Assembly (NCBI GenBank): GCA_963573385.1 | Contig: CAUYLG010013698.1 | Location: 1 to 64,000 of the forward strand | Direction of reading: 5' to 3' | DNA: 64,000 nucleotides | DNA from: Cacajao melanocephalus | Taxonomy: Eukaryota; Chordata; Mammalia; Primates; Pitheciidae | Part shown: one piece after another, positions 35,521-49,736 of the stretch | Layout of the letters: each line of letters opens with the position of its first letter | Position numbering within the stretch: the first letter of the stretch is position 1 | Made by a program: the position numbers and the translations under genes | Notes under the pieces: model-generated | Database searches by the model: none | Seen by the model: only the letters and a program-made list of their open reading frames with translations | Told to the model about the DNA's origin: nothing

Positions 35521-38093
35521 GCTGCATTTTGTTTGAAAGGAAGCTTTGCTGAGGACTTTTTTAACCTCCTAAATATATTTTTATGTCTCCTGTATCAATA
35601 TGAGAAAATGGTGAAACTTGTTCTAAAAGCAAGGTATAAGTACATATCATTTATGACAGTTTATATAGCTCACCTGCTGGTCATCTTATCTCAAAGTGGA
35701 AATTACACACAGGGATTACTGTCACACATGCAGCCTCAATTTGAATATTAATTCTAGTATTAACCTGGACATATACAATTTAGATTAAAGTTTATATAAC
35801 TTCAAAAGCTAATTTAAATAATAAATTTGTGCTATTATCCTCAGCTGTGGTAAGTCATAACATAAGGGCAGATTTGTTAATTCAAAATTAACATTTGGAA
35901 AATCTGTTATAGACCTGCAAGACAAAGTGAAGTGTTGGGAATGGCCACATACCAAAAGTAAATAAACATCAAAAGGGGAAAAGAAAACATACGGAAGAAG
36001 AAATAGAATAGCAAAACAAGAGAATGCAAATCTAACATGTCATTTTTTTTCAATGTTATTATTATATATTCATTCTTTAGATGTAAAATAGCCCAGATTG
36101 AGACCCTTCTAATGGGAAGTGACTATTTTTTTTTATAATACATATTATTCAAGTTCAAGTTTAAGGCTCCTATTTGAACAAGAAAGCTTTTTCATTTGTA
36201 AAACAGCTTATCACTTTTAGGAAGCCTACAAAAGTCATATGATGATCTTTTCTTAGTGTAAAATCAGTGGTAGAATAAAAAATGTTAAAGAAAATTTATT
36301 ATTTAGTTTCACTCTCCAGAAATTTCCATCTTGATTATGTTAAATATAAATATATTTTTAGATTTTAAGGTAAATATTTTTAATCTTCATCAATTTCTGA
36401 ATGGCTTTTAATAAACATCAAGCTAATAGCAGTGGATCACAGTGTATGATTGCTTATAAGAACAAATTCGCTATCTGAATTTATGGAACCATATAGAAAG
36501 AAGTGAGCAATTCAGAAGGTGATATATCTAAAAATCACAAAATTTAGTAGGAAAAAACAGAAATTTTGAAATACTCTATTTTAAATAGGAAAAGGATATG
36601 CTTACATTCAGTCTGTCTTCTTTTAAAATGATTTTATAGTTCTCATTCTCATTTCAAAACTTTATTGATATTAGAAGTCCTTATTGAAATTTGAAAGACA
36701 AATGCAGAAGCATTCTAGAGTATCTCCTACTTAAACAAGACCTAAACTAATTACCATTCTGCCTTGCAGCTGACCCCCAACTTCTTGACTACTCAAGTCA
36801 ACACTGACAGAATTCAGAAAGGAGAGGGTGAGGTAGAAGTAATGATCTTGTCTAGTTCTTTCTCAGGGACAAGATAAATGATATTTTGTATGTTATTTAC
36901 TTCTTATGTATTTTCAATTATCATAGAAAAATCACTCAAATTTTATAAGCACATTTTTAATGTAGAACTATTTGTATTAAATAAATTGAGTTACTGAAAA
37001 TTACACAAGAAACTATAAAAATTTTTGTAAAAAGACTATTCCATGTAGAGAAAAGTTCCTCTTAGATATCCTAATTAAATATTTTTGACTAACTCTGAAA
37101 CAGCATCTAAGCTGAATGCAGTCAAATTGATTTGGTCAATTCTCTCATGTGTAGGAAGTCATACTTCCAATATCTCAAAAAGGGATTGACTGATATATTT
37201 AATTTAAGTGAAAGGTGGAAATGAGTCTGGAATTAATGGGTACCTAGAGACTGGGAAGTTGATTAAGTCAATAAGCACTTTGATTACCATTGCAGTTTGA
37301 TTGACAAGTGAAATAATAAGTTATTTTGGTCAAACTTTGCACTGATTACATTACTTTCTGTTTCATTTTGTATCTATGTGAATTAATACTAAATAATTAA
37401 TTTTCAGTGGAAATACATTAGCAGCACTTAGAGAAATATCCTTCAGTTTACATAGGGAATACCTCAATCTTCCTGATCAAAAAAAAAATTAGAATTTAAA
37501 TGAAGAATAACAAATATATAATCATGTGTATTTATAAATGGAAAGGAGTCCTGACCAGAAATTCTACTTTTGTAGAAAATTTAAAACTTGAGACAAAACA
37601 TAACTGCTATAAAATGTCTATCTGGTTTGAAAGATTTAACAACTGTTAAAGTAACCAGTATTTCAGAGGATATGGGGGAAAGTAAACCAGGTTCTTCATT
37701 GTGCTGCTTCAGGAGGGCTAATAAAATAGAAACAACAATAGCACTTTTAGAATATGATTCCAATGCAGTGGTAGTATATGACTCGTTTTATTGAACAATT
37801 TAAGTGTGATAGCCAGAAGGCAGAATGAACATTTCTGTTTAAATGGTCAGTCCTAAAGGTTAGCATAAAAGGAAAACAGGAAAGAAAACTCAGAGATAGG
37901 TCAGAGGATAGATATTTAGGACTTTATTCTTTTATCTGCCAATCCTGTACACATAGTAATTTTATTTAATTGTTCTTCAATGTTTACTAGAATCTTAGTC
38001 AGAACACATCAACAGTAAAGACAATGAAAAAGATTATTTGTCTGCAGATACATGGAACACACATACACACACACTTGTAAGTAAACTGGTAAT
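35521..38093. other. Unique AT-rich DNA
   Basis: No gene. Antiparallel 60-68-codon frames at 37581-37794 share the same bases and have no domain. Confidence 0.5.
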
Positions 38094-38413
38094 TGTTATA
38101 AATTGAATGTTTCCATCTTTCCCAAATTCATATATTGAAGCTGTAATTCCAGGTGGAATCATACTTGGAGATGAGACCTTTGGGAGGTAATTATGTTACG
38201 TGAGGTCAAGAGAGTGGAGCCCCTGTAAAAGGACTAGTGCCCTATGACAAGAGACCATCAAGGAAGACAATTGTCTAGAAGCCAGGAGGAGGGGATTCAC
38301 TAAGAAACAAATATGGTCTTGAACTTTTCAGCCTCCAGAACTGTAAGAATAAATGTCTGATATTTGAGCTTCTCAGTTTATTGCATTTTGTTACAGCAAG
38401 CCACACTAAGTCA
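38094..38413 (+). mobile_element. MLT1-type solo LTR (ERVL-MaLR)
   Basis: Starts 'tgttataaattgaatgtttc' and ends 'ccacactaagtca'. Landmarks are 'ttcatatattgaagctgtaa', 'tttgggaggtaattatgtta', 'cagcctccagaactgtaaga' and 'tattgcattttgttacagca'. Flanking 5-mers GTAAT (38089-38093) and GAAAT (38414-38418) match at 4 of 5 positions. Confidence 0.87.
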
Positions 38414-38418
38414 GAAAT

Positions 38419-40144
38419 ACTTGCAAAACTTGAGTTTCTTCTCCACATAATTTGTTTGTGTGGAGTGAAAGAAATTTTTAGAGGGGAAACACACAACAGA
38501 ACTAAAATGCTTTAGACCTGAGTTCTAGGACTAGTATTGATCTGTCCATATAATTTAACATTATTTATTTTTAATTTATATGTAAAAACATTTTGTACTT
38601 AGATAAATTTTAAAGTATCATCTTGCTTTTTAAAGGTGGTTGATATTATGGGAACCATTGATAGAAAAATAAATTAGTTTTTTTTTTTAATTTCTAGATG
38701 CAAAAGAATATGCTGGCTTGAGTTTGAACAAACAAGTTTCACAAATTTTGAACACATTTTTTCACCAAAAATCATTGTTAGTTATAATTTGCTTCATGGT
38801 TTTCCTTTTATTCTGCTTTGTACATAAAACTATATTTGGCAAAGATTAAGGTATTAAGGGGGAGTTAATAAATAACAGATCTATGTTTACTTTTCAAGTT
38901 TGGAACTATTGAACTTTATCAATGATAAAGCTGCTTAAGGCAAAAGGCTTTGATCTGTGGCCAAACTAGCTTTCTGTTATAACCTGCCCATACCAACATA
39001 CGGACCCCTTACCCTTCTTACATTATTTAGTTGCATAATACACCTGAGGTAAAAAAATGTGTTTGTAGATCAGACACATGTTACCTCACAGAGTCTATGG
39101 AAATGAGGGCAGGAAACAAAGTAGTCAGTACATATCTTCTGCAGACTTTTACTAGATTACCTCTAGTAAGAAATGTGTTTCATTCAGTGTCACCAATAAG
39201 CAAACTCTTTTAATAAGGGAGTGAGTCAAGTAGCTAGTAGTGTTCCTGTAGTAGATATCACTTGGCATGATAACATGAGGAGTGGATAAGTATTTCATAT
39301 CTTCTGCAAAGCAATAGGGATTCCTGCTTTGGGATCCATTTTCAATATGTTCATGAACATGCTGTGAGTGTATATGAGCATGAGTGCATGCATTTTTCTG
39401 GGAGTGGGTGCCAGAGCCTTTGTTACAGTCTCAGTGGAGTCTGAGGTCTGAAAATATACAATCCACAGATACAGACAATTGAATTGGGCTGTTTATCTTG
39501 TCATCCAGTAAAATAAATGGTGGGAATGAATTGTTTTCCTCACTAAATCCAAATGAATAGGTCTTACTTTTCAGTTATTTTGACATAAACTAGCAAGAGA
39601 TTCAGTAGACATTAAAGTATTTGTCTTTAAATTTCTTTAGTTGATTTCAGGGACATGTACATCTCATGTCATATGTTAACCCTTGCCATAAATTGATAAA
39701 TGTACTCTACATCTCACACACATAGAATGGAGCATCATTATTATGGTAGAAGTCATTCAGTTGTTTGGTGGATCTACCCATAAACATGAACATGAACTCA
39801 TTTTTACAGTAAGTTTAGGCCAATGATCCTTGTTAATTCTTTAAGTGAATAATAAATAGCCTGTATAAGACGTGGCATAGAAGGGATTTGGAAAGAATAA
39901 TAGAAGTTGAAATCATGCCATTGATTACCATGTTGAAATAGTGGCTTGCTGTTGCTGTTCTCTCTCTTCCCATATTGCTTTCTCCTTTAGGTATTGTTCC
40001 TCCATTTGCCTCCTTCAATATGTCAGCATAAAAACATATTACAGAAAAGACATATTGAAGACTTTTTTGGTCATATGAAAAAATGTACTTTCATATTTCA
40101 TATTCAGGTAATACATTGTTTACATGATTGCAAATGTCATAAGT
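38419..40144. other. Unique AT-rich DNA
   Basis: No gene or confident repeat. Confidence 0.5.
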
Positions 40145-40255
40145 CAGGATATTTTGCCCATTAATTTATTAAATGAACATTTATTAAGCACCTTCTAATT
40201 CACAGGTGCTGAACTATGCTCAGGGAATACAGAGGTGAATGAAAGGTCATACCTT
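40145..40255 (-). mobile_element. L2 3'-end fragment, antisense
   Basis: 'taaatgaacatttattaagc', then 'accttctaattcacaggtgc' and 'gctcagggaatacagaggtg' follow the reversed L2 terminus well. Confidence 0.75.
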
Positions 40256-40691
40256 TGGATAAATTTATAGTTTTGTCATCTCTTCTATCTGTGTACATAT
40301 ATAAACAGTTATTTTACAATTGTATATAAAATATAGAAAAATAAGCTAAATTAATAATTAAATACCTATAACAAAATGAATATAAGTATAGTATATGTAA
40401 AATATTATCTGAATACACCCATGTTTATGTTAAATATTCAAGTTAATGTAGTCAACATGATTTAAATTTAAGTTTAAATACAGCACTCAGCTTTTTAAAA
40501 CAAATTAGGTATGAGAAAATGCCTTACTGAAGATAAGACAATGGATATTTGGTGAAGCAGAAATGTTGCTCCATCATTGTCAAATCTTTGCATAGCAAAA
40601 GTAAACTATATATAATTTATTTGTGATATATTCAGCTGCAATACAACATTGAGCTATGAGCAAAATCCTCTTTTTGCCCAATTCTCCAGCT
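40256..40691. other. Unique AT-rich DNA
   Basis: Nothing recognised. Confidence 0.5.
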
Positions 40692-40752
40692 GGTCTGAGA
40701 CACAGAGAAGGACAGCTTACTTTCCAAGGTCAAATTATGAGTCAGAAGCTGG
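40692..40752 (-). mobile_element. MIR SINE core, antisense
   Basis: 'tgagacacagagaaggacag' then 'ccaaggtcaaattatgagtc' and 'agaagctgg' match the reversed MIR core. Confidence 0.7.
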
Positions 40753-43500
40753 TTAGTAAATAGAAAAGAAGACACTTTTGATTTGTAGATCCTTTACTGT
40801 AACTACTTGATAATCCACCTATACTTGACAAGCATTCAGTATCACAGTTACTAGTTTTTTACATTTATTTTAGCCAAAAATATAGTAAATAGCAGTTACT
40901 ATATTTCTGTGAAATCCTGCAAGCAGGATTTTCCTCAAGTGCTATTTCTCCAAATCTCAACCCATGTAAATTTTCCAAAAGGAACAATTTAAATTTGGTG
41001 AAATATATGGTTTTTAGTGAAAAAAAAAAAGAGTAACAATGGCTCCCATAAATCACAAGTTAAGTCAATTTATGAAGAATACTGTGACCATATAGAGCCT
41101 TATTGTATTATGTAGATGGAATAAAAATATCAAGAACAAAATTTGATACCATAAATAGGATATAAAATTAATTATTTGCTAATTGAAAGAATCTGGGAAA
41201 TGTAGTGGGCTAGGTTGTAAATATTATATTTTATCTTCTTTACTAAAGCCCAATAACAGGTATCTGTAATGATGCTTTATTCCATGCAATATTAAGTAGA
41301 GTCCAATAGACCTAATGTTTTTAATGAGAGAAAAGAGATGTCAAACTTGGAACTAGAAATAATAGTGTACACTAGTTCCTTCAACATATGTATAAAAGAT
41401 CATTAAATTTTCTAGTTTCTATGAACTATTTAATAGTTCAAATTATTAAAATATTCAGAACACTACCAAAAACAAAAAGAACTTATTAACCTAGACCCAG
41501 AGAATTGTTCTGGAGAAACTCTAAATATTTTCTTGATGAGGTGATGATTGCCCGGCATTATATTTCCTTTCTTCTTTCCTTTTTTTTTTTTTACATGTAT
41601 AAAGTAGCATCCTACAGTCCAATAATCCTCATACTCATTTATTTCTTCTCCCTCCCTTCATTCTTTCCTACTTTTTCTTCCTTTCTGGCTGGTCTGTTTT
41701 TCTTGCTTTTCATTCCTGACCTCCATCTACCAAAGGTGCGAGAGAGTTTAGGTTAAGAATACATGAAACTAAAATACCTAGGTCCTAGTCTTTAATGTAG
41801 CATCTAACAATCAGGTTAGGTAATAACTTCACAATGCTCTTGCATGTGAGTGTACCATCAAGAATCGTCATACATAAATGCACACCGACATACATGCAGG
41901 TATACACACACAGACACACATGAAAGGAGTGCACTTAAGGAAGCAACATTCAAACTGTGCTTTAAGTAGGTCTGGGAGAACTCTTATCAGGGACTCATGT
42001 GCTGGGAGAGGGGATATGGAAGCCATAGACACATATTAGGACTATGTGGACCCTACTTGATTTGAGTTAGAACATCTTTGAAGCCCAGTAGTCATCTAGA
42101 TAAATTTTTGGTTTCAGTTAAAGGTCCTGAACCTTAGAGAAATTGTGAAAATTAATTTCCTAGGAGTTGAATTTCTTTATTCATAGTAAAGTTCACATTC
42201 CATAGAGTACATGTGGATGAAACTAATGGTATAAAATTGTCAAATTACCTCCATTTTATTTTTTCAGATTTTTACTACATTCTTCTGTTCATGACACTGT
42301 GTAAAAATTGTAGCAAGGGAGTCTAAGAGTATCAGAAAGAGACTTTGATTTCAAAGGTCAATAATCTAGGGGCGATAAGACTTTAACATTGCAATGAGGA
42401 GGAGACTTTTACCATAAGAAAGGGTAGGATTTGAACAGATGAAAGGGGAAAATGGCAATCAAGAACACAAAATTAGAATATTTTGCAGCATATTCGGAAA
42501 ACCTTGTAAAGGAATTCTGTTTGACGTGTTAGTCATGTAAAGGATACTCTGGACAGGAGATTAAAGTAGGAAAAGGTTGGTTGAGGCAAGACTGCAAAAG
42601 GCCTTGAAGATCAGACTTGGAGAAGTTTGAATTAAGTCGTATAAGAGAGTACTGGCTCTCAGTGTCTTCAATAGCTTCTTTTTACTCTGCCTTCCTGGGC
42701 TACAGAGGTTTCAAAGTTAGATACCATGTTTCCTATACTGTTATGTAGCTAGGATGCTCATTGAAAATTAAGTTCTACCAATTTGATAGATTTGAGTGAA
42801 ATTTGAAATTTGATTTTTTTTTTTTTGGGAATCCTGTTCATCTTTCTAGGTTCTTGCTTTATGGATGCCAGGCAGCCAACAGTATGCCAAGAAGAGGTTA
42901 GTAATGGTTTCATTGCTAGGTGGTGTGTTCCATGGACATATCTCAATTCCCCGTTATCTTGAGTGGGCAGACTCCCCTGGTTAGCCAGTTTGCTAATGTT
43001 ACGGAGATTCTTTCTCAAGGCCCTGGCTGTAACCTGTTCAACCATTTTGTAAGCTCCTAATTTATTATCTTTAGTGAATTTTAGATAAATAGAGATGTTT
43101 ATGTGTCAGGCAACTGAATCTTGACAGAAACATTGGATTTGCTAAATAGTGAGGAGACCCTGAATATTTGAAAAATTTTGAACGAATTATATACTATCTT
43201 ACACCTGATTGACCTCAGTTATGTTTCATTTAAGCTAGGTAAGACTAAATTACATTTCATGCTGGATTTGTAAGATGAAGAAATACCGCTATGGGAGTTA
43301 AAAACAGATGAAGCTTCAAATGCAATGTGCATCCTAGTAGCAGAGAACTGATTTCAACTTTGACACTTCAAGAGCATTGTCTTCCTAATACAGCAGCCCA
43401 TAAATGCAAGGAGGACAATGTACCAGTCCTCCTGGCATAGGAATAAAGTAGTTGAAAAAACAGTTTTATAGCTCCAATTTTACCTAGAAAATTAGAAGCC

Positions 43501-43523
43501 TTTTTTTTTTTTTTTTTTTTTTT
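43501..43523. repeat. T23 homopolymer
   Basis: Twenty-three uninterrupted T residues, with no adjoining recognised retroposon. Confidence 0.95.
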
Positions 43524-44682
43524 GCATGGGGAAGAAGAAATAAAATATAGTGCAAATCTGTGTATGTGAATCTTTCTGGTTTTTAGTTGTCTTCTTTAGC
43601 TGAGAAATAATAAACAACAATGGAAAGAAAAATGATGATGGGTTGGCAAGTTACTTTTTAACTATTTTGAACCACTGAGAACAACACTGTCTGAAAGAAA
43701 CAATCAATTGTAGATTATCAATTTTAACTCTTGTTATCCATTAGAGAGAGAACGGTAAAAAGGAAATACATTAGTGAGGTTTTCAGTCCATCACTTTTTA
43801 AGTTATAGCCTCTAGGTTGGTTAAAACAAAGTTGAATTTAGTCTGTGGCCATCATATCAAAACAACATCAGATTGCTGGTGCCAAAGAAACTATGAACAG
43901 AATAATGAAGAAAGCCAACATTCATCTTAAAGAGTCTTATTTTGATCCATCCCAGCCTGTTTTAGGTCAGCAAAATGGAACTGCTAGGAGACAGCCTCTA
44001 CCTCCAGCTGCCTGGACACTGTGATTAAAGTTGGCTATATAGTTGCTCTCCTGGTGGGAGCTAGATCAGGGGCCATTCTTCACCAGAAGACTGAACTCCT
44101 TCTGTGTTAGACTTTCAGTCTCCCATCACTCTCCTTCCCTGTAGGGTTCATAACACCTAGAACACTTCCTTAGTTTCTTAGTTCACACATATGGAAAGGA
44201 GAGAAGTCCTCATTTATGTAATGACAGGTTTGCAGGGACACTAAATTATAACATTGTGTTTTCGGAGTGGGTGAGGAGCCCAGCTAGAATTCATTATGTC
44301 TCTATGTTCCTATTATAAAGTTATATTCTCTAAAGCAGAAAATGGAAACCTTCACATTTCAGAATAAATATAAGAACCAAAATTACTTCAGACTGAGAAG
44401 AAGGAAATTATACATTAGTTATGATGGTTTTCACTATTAAAAACAACCAGCCAAGCTAAAACAAGTTAGATGAGGAAAAAAGTAACATACACTTCACAAA
44501 CGTATATCGATAGTCATTATTTGGTTTAAGAACATTCTTAGTAAAAAAATTATATACCAAGGATTTAGATATAAATAAAAGTATTATTGTCTTTACATTA
44601 AGAAAATATAAGGAACATCTACATTAATCTATTAACACACAGTCTTTTGGAAAAAGAAACATAATTATTTTAAGGGCTTTTA

Positions 44683-44732
44683 TTTACTGTGTATGTGAGT
44701 GTGTGTGTATGTGAGTGTGTATATATGTGTCT
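44683..44732. repeat. Imperfect (TG)n tract
   Basis: TG repeats broken by TA and GAG units (for example 'tgtgtatgtgagtgtgtgtg'). Confidence 0.85.
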
Positions 44733-44964
44733 CCATTTTGGTTAGGAAAACATCTATGTATTCCTTTGTGTTCGAAACAAAACTATTAGTGTCTTTTCTT
44801 GTGAAATTAACTTTTCTTTTGTTAGGTAAGTACCTGAAGAATTAGCAACACAAATCCAAACTTTTTTCACATTATGATATACAAGAAATTTAGCACCAAG
44901 TGGTTAAATTACTTTTCTAACAACGTAAAGAGTTGGTAACAAGCACAAGTCTTAACTTCGTGAA

Positions 44965-45062
44965 TGAATGATCTTTGAGGCCAACACTAGCTTTGGCATT
45001 TGTTAGCTGTATGTCTTCATGCATGTTGTTTAATCTCTCTGTGCCTGAATTTTTTAATCTAC
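44965..45062 (+). mobile_element. MIR SINE core
   Basis: 'ttggcatttgttagctgtat', then 'gtcttcatgcatgttgttta' and 'atctctctgtgcctgaattt' match the MIR core in the sense direction. Confidence 0.75.
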
Positions 45063-45559
45063 TTTATATCCCCCATTTTCTTCTTTCCTCCAGGGATTAG
45101 CACTACGGGTACAGAAAATATCTATTATTATTAATGGGTAAACTTAGACGTATTTATTTCCAATTTTTTTATTTTCTCAAACATAAAAATGTAATATGGC
45201 TATTTTTAAATTACATTACTTAATGTTCCTTGTTTTAAATAATGGAAAAGTATTTACTTACAGTTATTTGACCCTTTTCTTCTTAATAATCAAGGAAATA
45301 ATTACCCTACTCTAACCATGCTAACAGGAAAAAAAAAAAACAACCAGTGTTAATATCGGTGCCTTTTTATTTTTTCTACTGTACAGTAATTTTATAAATC
45401 AGGTTTTTAATATTTATTTTAATTATACAATGAATATGCTTTCATCACAAAAATTCAAACAATAAGTGTCTATTCTGCATATAATGGTAATGATTCTATA
45501 ATTTTAACATTAATTTATATGTGTTCTAAGGCTTTTGTTATGTACTGTTTATCAAGCTA
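45063..45559. other. Unique AT-rich DNA
   Basis: Nothing recognised. Confidence 0.5.
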
Positions 45560-47700
45560 AATAATTTTCTTTAGCCAGGCCATAGTGAATAGTTTTATTT
45601 TTTGAAATGTATTTTAAACTACATTACTCTTTTTGATATTACTTTTCTCTTTTATTTGTAAGTCTTATTAATTAAATTAACAACTTTTTTTGATGTTCAA
45701 CAATTGTTACATTTCTAGTATAAAACCCACAGTTCATACTGTATTGTTCCTTTTTTATTCATAGTATAGCTAGATCGAATCTGTTCGTATTTTTTCATAG
45801 TTCAGTTAGAATATTCTGTCTTTTCAAATGAGATTAGCATCTAACTTTTTCTTTTGTTTCATTCTTGGAACCATAGTCATGCTGGTCTTAATGAACTAAG
45901 GACATTTTCTCCTTTTTCCTGCTCTAATGCAGTTTATCAGAATGCAAAGGATTGATTGATAGTCATCACTGTTGAACATCCTGGGCAGATGCTTCTATTT
46001 TAGGTGAATGCAGCAATGTTTTTACTTTCTTCTATGTTACTGCTCAGAGTTTCCAATTTTTCTTAAGCTGATTTTTATAAATATTTTTAAAAATCATATT
46101 TCTTGTTTAGACTTTCAAATTTATTGGTATAAAATTCCATATCATATATGTTACAATTACAAATAAATGAAAACAAAACAAAATTCTGTTCTATAAGCAT
46201 TTGTGCTCTTCTCATTCTTAATAATATATGTTTATGGTCTCTTTTGTTTCTTGATAAGCTTTGCCAAACCATTTATTTATTTGTATTATTTAAGATCAGC
46301 TTTTGATTTTTAAATCAACTCTAATAAGTTATTCTTTCTTATTTATTAATTTTGCCTCCATTTTTCTTTACTACTTGTATTATACCATCTTTGTGTTTCT
46401 TTCTTTGGTATTTTCCTACTTGATTAAGTGAGATATTTTTGTTCAATTATTTTAAAACTGTCTTGCATTTTCACAAATGTATTGATGTGCTAGCTTTACC
46501 TTTTTTTTTCCCCCTGTGTTTATTGGATTCAATAGGTAGGGTAGTTATAGAAATTTATTTTCATTTTAACTTCTACTTTGGCTCTTGAATACAAGAGCTA
46601 TTTAAAGGAGAACAAAGCAAGAGGTGAAATTTATAATTCAAATAAGATTTTAAAATATTCTTTCAAGAAATCATAATGAGACAAAATTTAAGTTACAATA
46701 CATAGATATAGAAGTAAAAATGGAGATAGAGACACATATTTCCTTATATCTTATACTCCGTAAATATAAAATACACATTGTTTTAAAATTCACTTGAACT
46801 ATTCACTTGTATTATTATTTGATTCATACATTTCATCTCTTGCTTTGTTCAGTTTTGCTTTAAATATTTAACCTGTGTTTTTAGGTGATGCTTTGTTAGG
46901 TTATATAAAGATTTGTTTTACCAGATGTTTGTGAATCAATGTGAAATATTCCACTACATGTAAATAAGCATAAGTTAACATTAGATGACCATCACTCCAG
47001 TCACTCTCTATGAATAACTAGAAAAGTAAAATGTATATTGGTGGTAAATATATAAATATAGAAAGAAACAGATAATTAACTTTTATCTGAATGTTATTAT
47101 TTATTTACTTTAACACATTTGGCCTTGAAGTTTATTTTTCTATTTTTTAGTATTCTAAAATCCGAATAACTTCTCATTACCTTTTTCCTGGTATATCTTT
47201 TTTGAAAATCCTAGATGATTAGTCTCACTCCGTTGATGTATTTTATGTATGTAGTTATGTACTCGATGCATAGTTACGCTTGCAGATTGTGTTTTTGTCT
47301 TGTTAGATGTTTTGTCTTGCTAGTAACACATAGCTGGGTATTTTTCAAAACCAATGTGAAGATGTTTCTTTTTTAATAGTAAAACTTAATATATTTACAT
47401 GAGCATATTTACATTATTTTGATTGCTAATGTGTTTTTACTATTCCTACAATTTTATTTTATTTTACTTTATAATGGTAAGTTTGAGTTCCTTTATTTTC
47501 TTTCCTTCCTTTTATTTTTCCTTCTTTTCTTTTCTCCCAGAGTTTTACCTGTCTCATAATTATATAGTTAGGTAATTCTAATTTTTATATTATTGAGGCT
47601 TTAAAATTTACCATCTTTCTTACGCTACAGTTCACATTTCTATAATTCTATTTTTATATTCTAATGTATTTTATGTTTTCCTCTAATCCTTTTACCATAG
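45560..47700 (-). mobile_element. Ancient L1 (L1M class), antisense, fragmented
   Basis: T-rich plus strand that follows reversed L1M ORF2 in order. Reverse-transcriptase text appears near 45715-45900 ('catttctagtataaaaccca', 'atgctggtcttaatgaacta'), then 'aatttattggtataaaattc' near 46118 and 'gatcagcttttgatttttaa' near 46294. The region upstream of ORF2 or in the endonuclease appears near 47300-47450 ('agtaacacatagctgggtat', 'gagcatatttacattatttt'). Colinearity is patchy and the ends are uncertain. No frame survives. Confidence 0.65.
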
Positions 47701-49437
47701 TTGCTTTGTTCTTTCATGAGTTCTTTAATTCATTTTTTTATTAGTTGTATTTTGCCATCTATAATTTTTTAAACACAGTTTACAGGGCCCTTAATTATTA
47801 TGTTGAGATATATGTATCTGTTGTCCTTATTAATAATACTGAAACTCAAAAAGTTAGAAAATTAAAAGGTGTGTTTGTGTTTCTGTAATTTTTAAACCAG
47901 TATTATTTGGCAGCAAATTCTGACATAAACTGATGAAAATCTATTTATAGTCTATATTTACTCTCTGAACATCAATATTAATAAATTTTTCTGAAGAAAT
48001 ATTAATGCATGTAAGTCATTATGTGATCTTAGCCTGCTGCAAAGCTTATGTAATAACAATAGAGGCATCATATAATTGTATGTCAAAAGATGATATTATA
48101 TAATCTTTTTAAAATCTATCAGATTTTGAATTACAAAACATTTATTTTAGAAAGTGATTTATGGACCTATACACAAAGCAAGACCTAGAGACATTTAGGG
48201 ATTAAAAAAGAGAAGTTGAAGTATAGTTGTTTTTTCTCAGAATTTTGTAGATACTGTTTTAATGTCTTCCGTTGCTAAATTTTGGTATATCAAAGAATTA
48301 AGCAAGGTATTGTGATTTATTTTTATCTTCTTTGTGACTTACATTTTTCTGCCTGAATTTATGAAGAATTTTTTAAAACACTGGAATCCAATAACTTAAA
48401 GGAAGCATGTCTTAATGTCTGTCTTTCTATATTAGCATTATAGCATTTAGTATTAGCTATATTAGAGTTAGCTATTAGCAGTGGCCCTATTTGATTCATA
48501 CCTTCAGGATTTCTTCCCCTTAATTTAGAGAAATTTTTATTTTCCAAATATAATTCAGTGATTCTGGAATTTTTATGATCTATTTTTGGTTTCTCAAATT
48601 TAGGAACAATAATCTTTATATTGGATTATTTATGCCTTTTTTATCTTATTTATTATAATTATTTCACATTTCTTTTATTCCAGAAATTCTTTATTTAGTT
48701 TTGTCTATCGTCAGTATGTGTTGTCAATTTACATTACTTATTTTTGTAAGGGTGCACTGATTAACACAATGGTTTGTATTTTCACTGCTTTCTGTTACTT
48801 TATTAACTCACCTATGAGGTCTTCATAAAATTCATTGATGTTATTTTAAGTTCTTATCTAGAATAAATATCTACACAGGATTCCACTTTACCATTTTTGT
48901 GACTATTTTCTTTTAGACTGGCTTCTTGACAGGTCTTTTGCATGTTATATATTCTTTTCTCAAATTGTTTTGGTATGTGTGGTTTATACGTCTTTTTTTT
49001 CATTTTGCTCATAATTCATGTAAAAGATTCATCCATCCATTTTATCTGATTTAATGATAATAAAGTCTCAGTGATACTTTCTCTACCTTTTGTAGCCTTG
49101 TTTTCCTAACTAAGCTAGGGATTGAGGATTGTGTCGCATCTATTTTTGGGGATCCTGAGGGTAAAAAAGATAATGAGTAGAAAGATCTCAGCAGTCTTTT
49201 GGCATTCTTACTTGAAGAATCTACTCTCTGTTTTAGGTTTTTCTTTTTCAGGTCCACTTTCTTCTCTAGGTAATCTACTTCTGGAGGACTCTCCTCGCAT
49301 GTCACATTGCCTTCCTTGTTAAGGTGGAGCTCTGAACTATGGTCAGATCTCCTCTTGTGTTTGTTGTTATCTGAGATGCTGTGGTGACAGTGATCAGAAT
49401 ATTTATTTTTAATCCCTAGTCTTACCTTCATTCCTTA
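47701..49437. other. T-rich DNA, probably decayed repeat; one longer frame
   Basis: It may continue the antisense L1M or hold other old repeats ('tttaggaacaataatcttta' near 48600 recalls one). The minus-strand frame of 126 codons at 49051-49431 is Lys/Ser-rich, with no domain I recognise. Its length is within chance for this base composition, so no gene is called. Confidence 0.4.
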
Positions 49438-49560
49438 GCTGCATGATTTGGGGGCAACTGTTTTTGCCTTCCTTTGATTATTTCTTCATCTGTAAAATTA
49501 GAATAATAATAGCATTTAATCATTTTTCATAAGAAAGTTGAATGTGTCTATATAGGAAAT
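49438..49560 (+). mobile_element. MIR SINE
   Basis: 'agctgcatgatttgggggca' then 'ttatttcttcatctgtaaaa' and 'ttagaataataatagcattt' follow the MIR consensus. Confidence 0.78.
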
Positions 49561-49736
49561 ACGAAATATTTTGCCAGTTGAGGAAATAAAAGTCCTGCCA
49601 ACAAAGACAGATATTTTTGTAGTCAATATGTGATGAAAGAAAATGATTTAGTATGGTGTAAACTCATCAATGTATATGTATGTAGCCTACAGGAGGCTAA
49701 AATATCAGGATGAAATTTCACATTTCATTTATTCAA

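Larger units (their letters stand above)
40753..44964. other. Long mostly unique stretch
   Basis: No gene. Contents: a T run at 41580-41592; text at about 41930-41980 and 42590-42640 that recalls a common old mammalian repeat; a minus-strand frame of 95 codons at 42758-43045 ending in a poly-A-like run (see finding); a 23-T homopolymer at 43501-43523; and a TG-rich run at 44683-44732. Confidence 0.45.
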
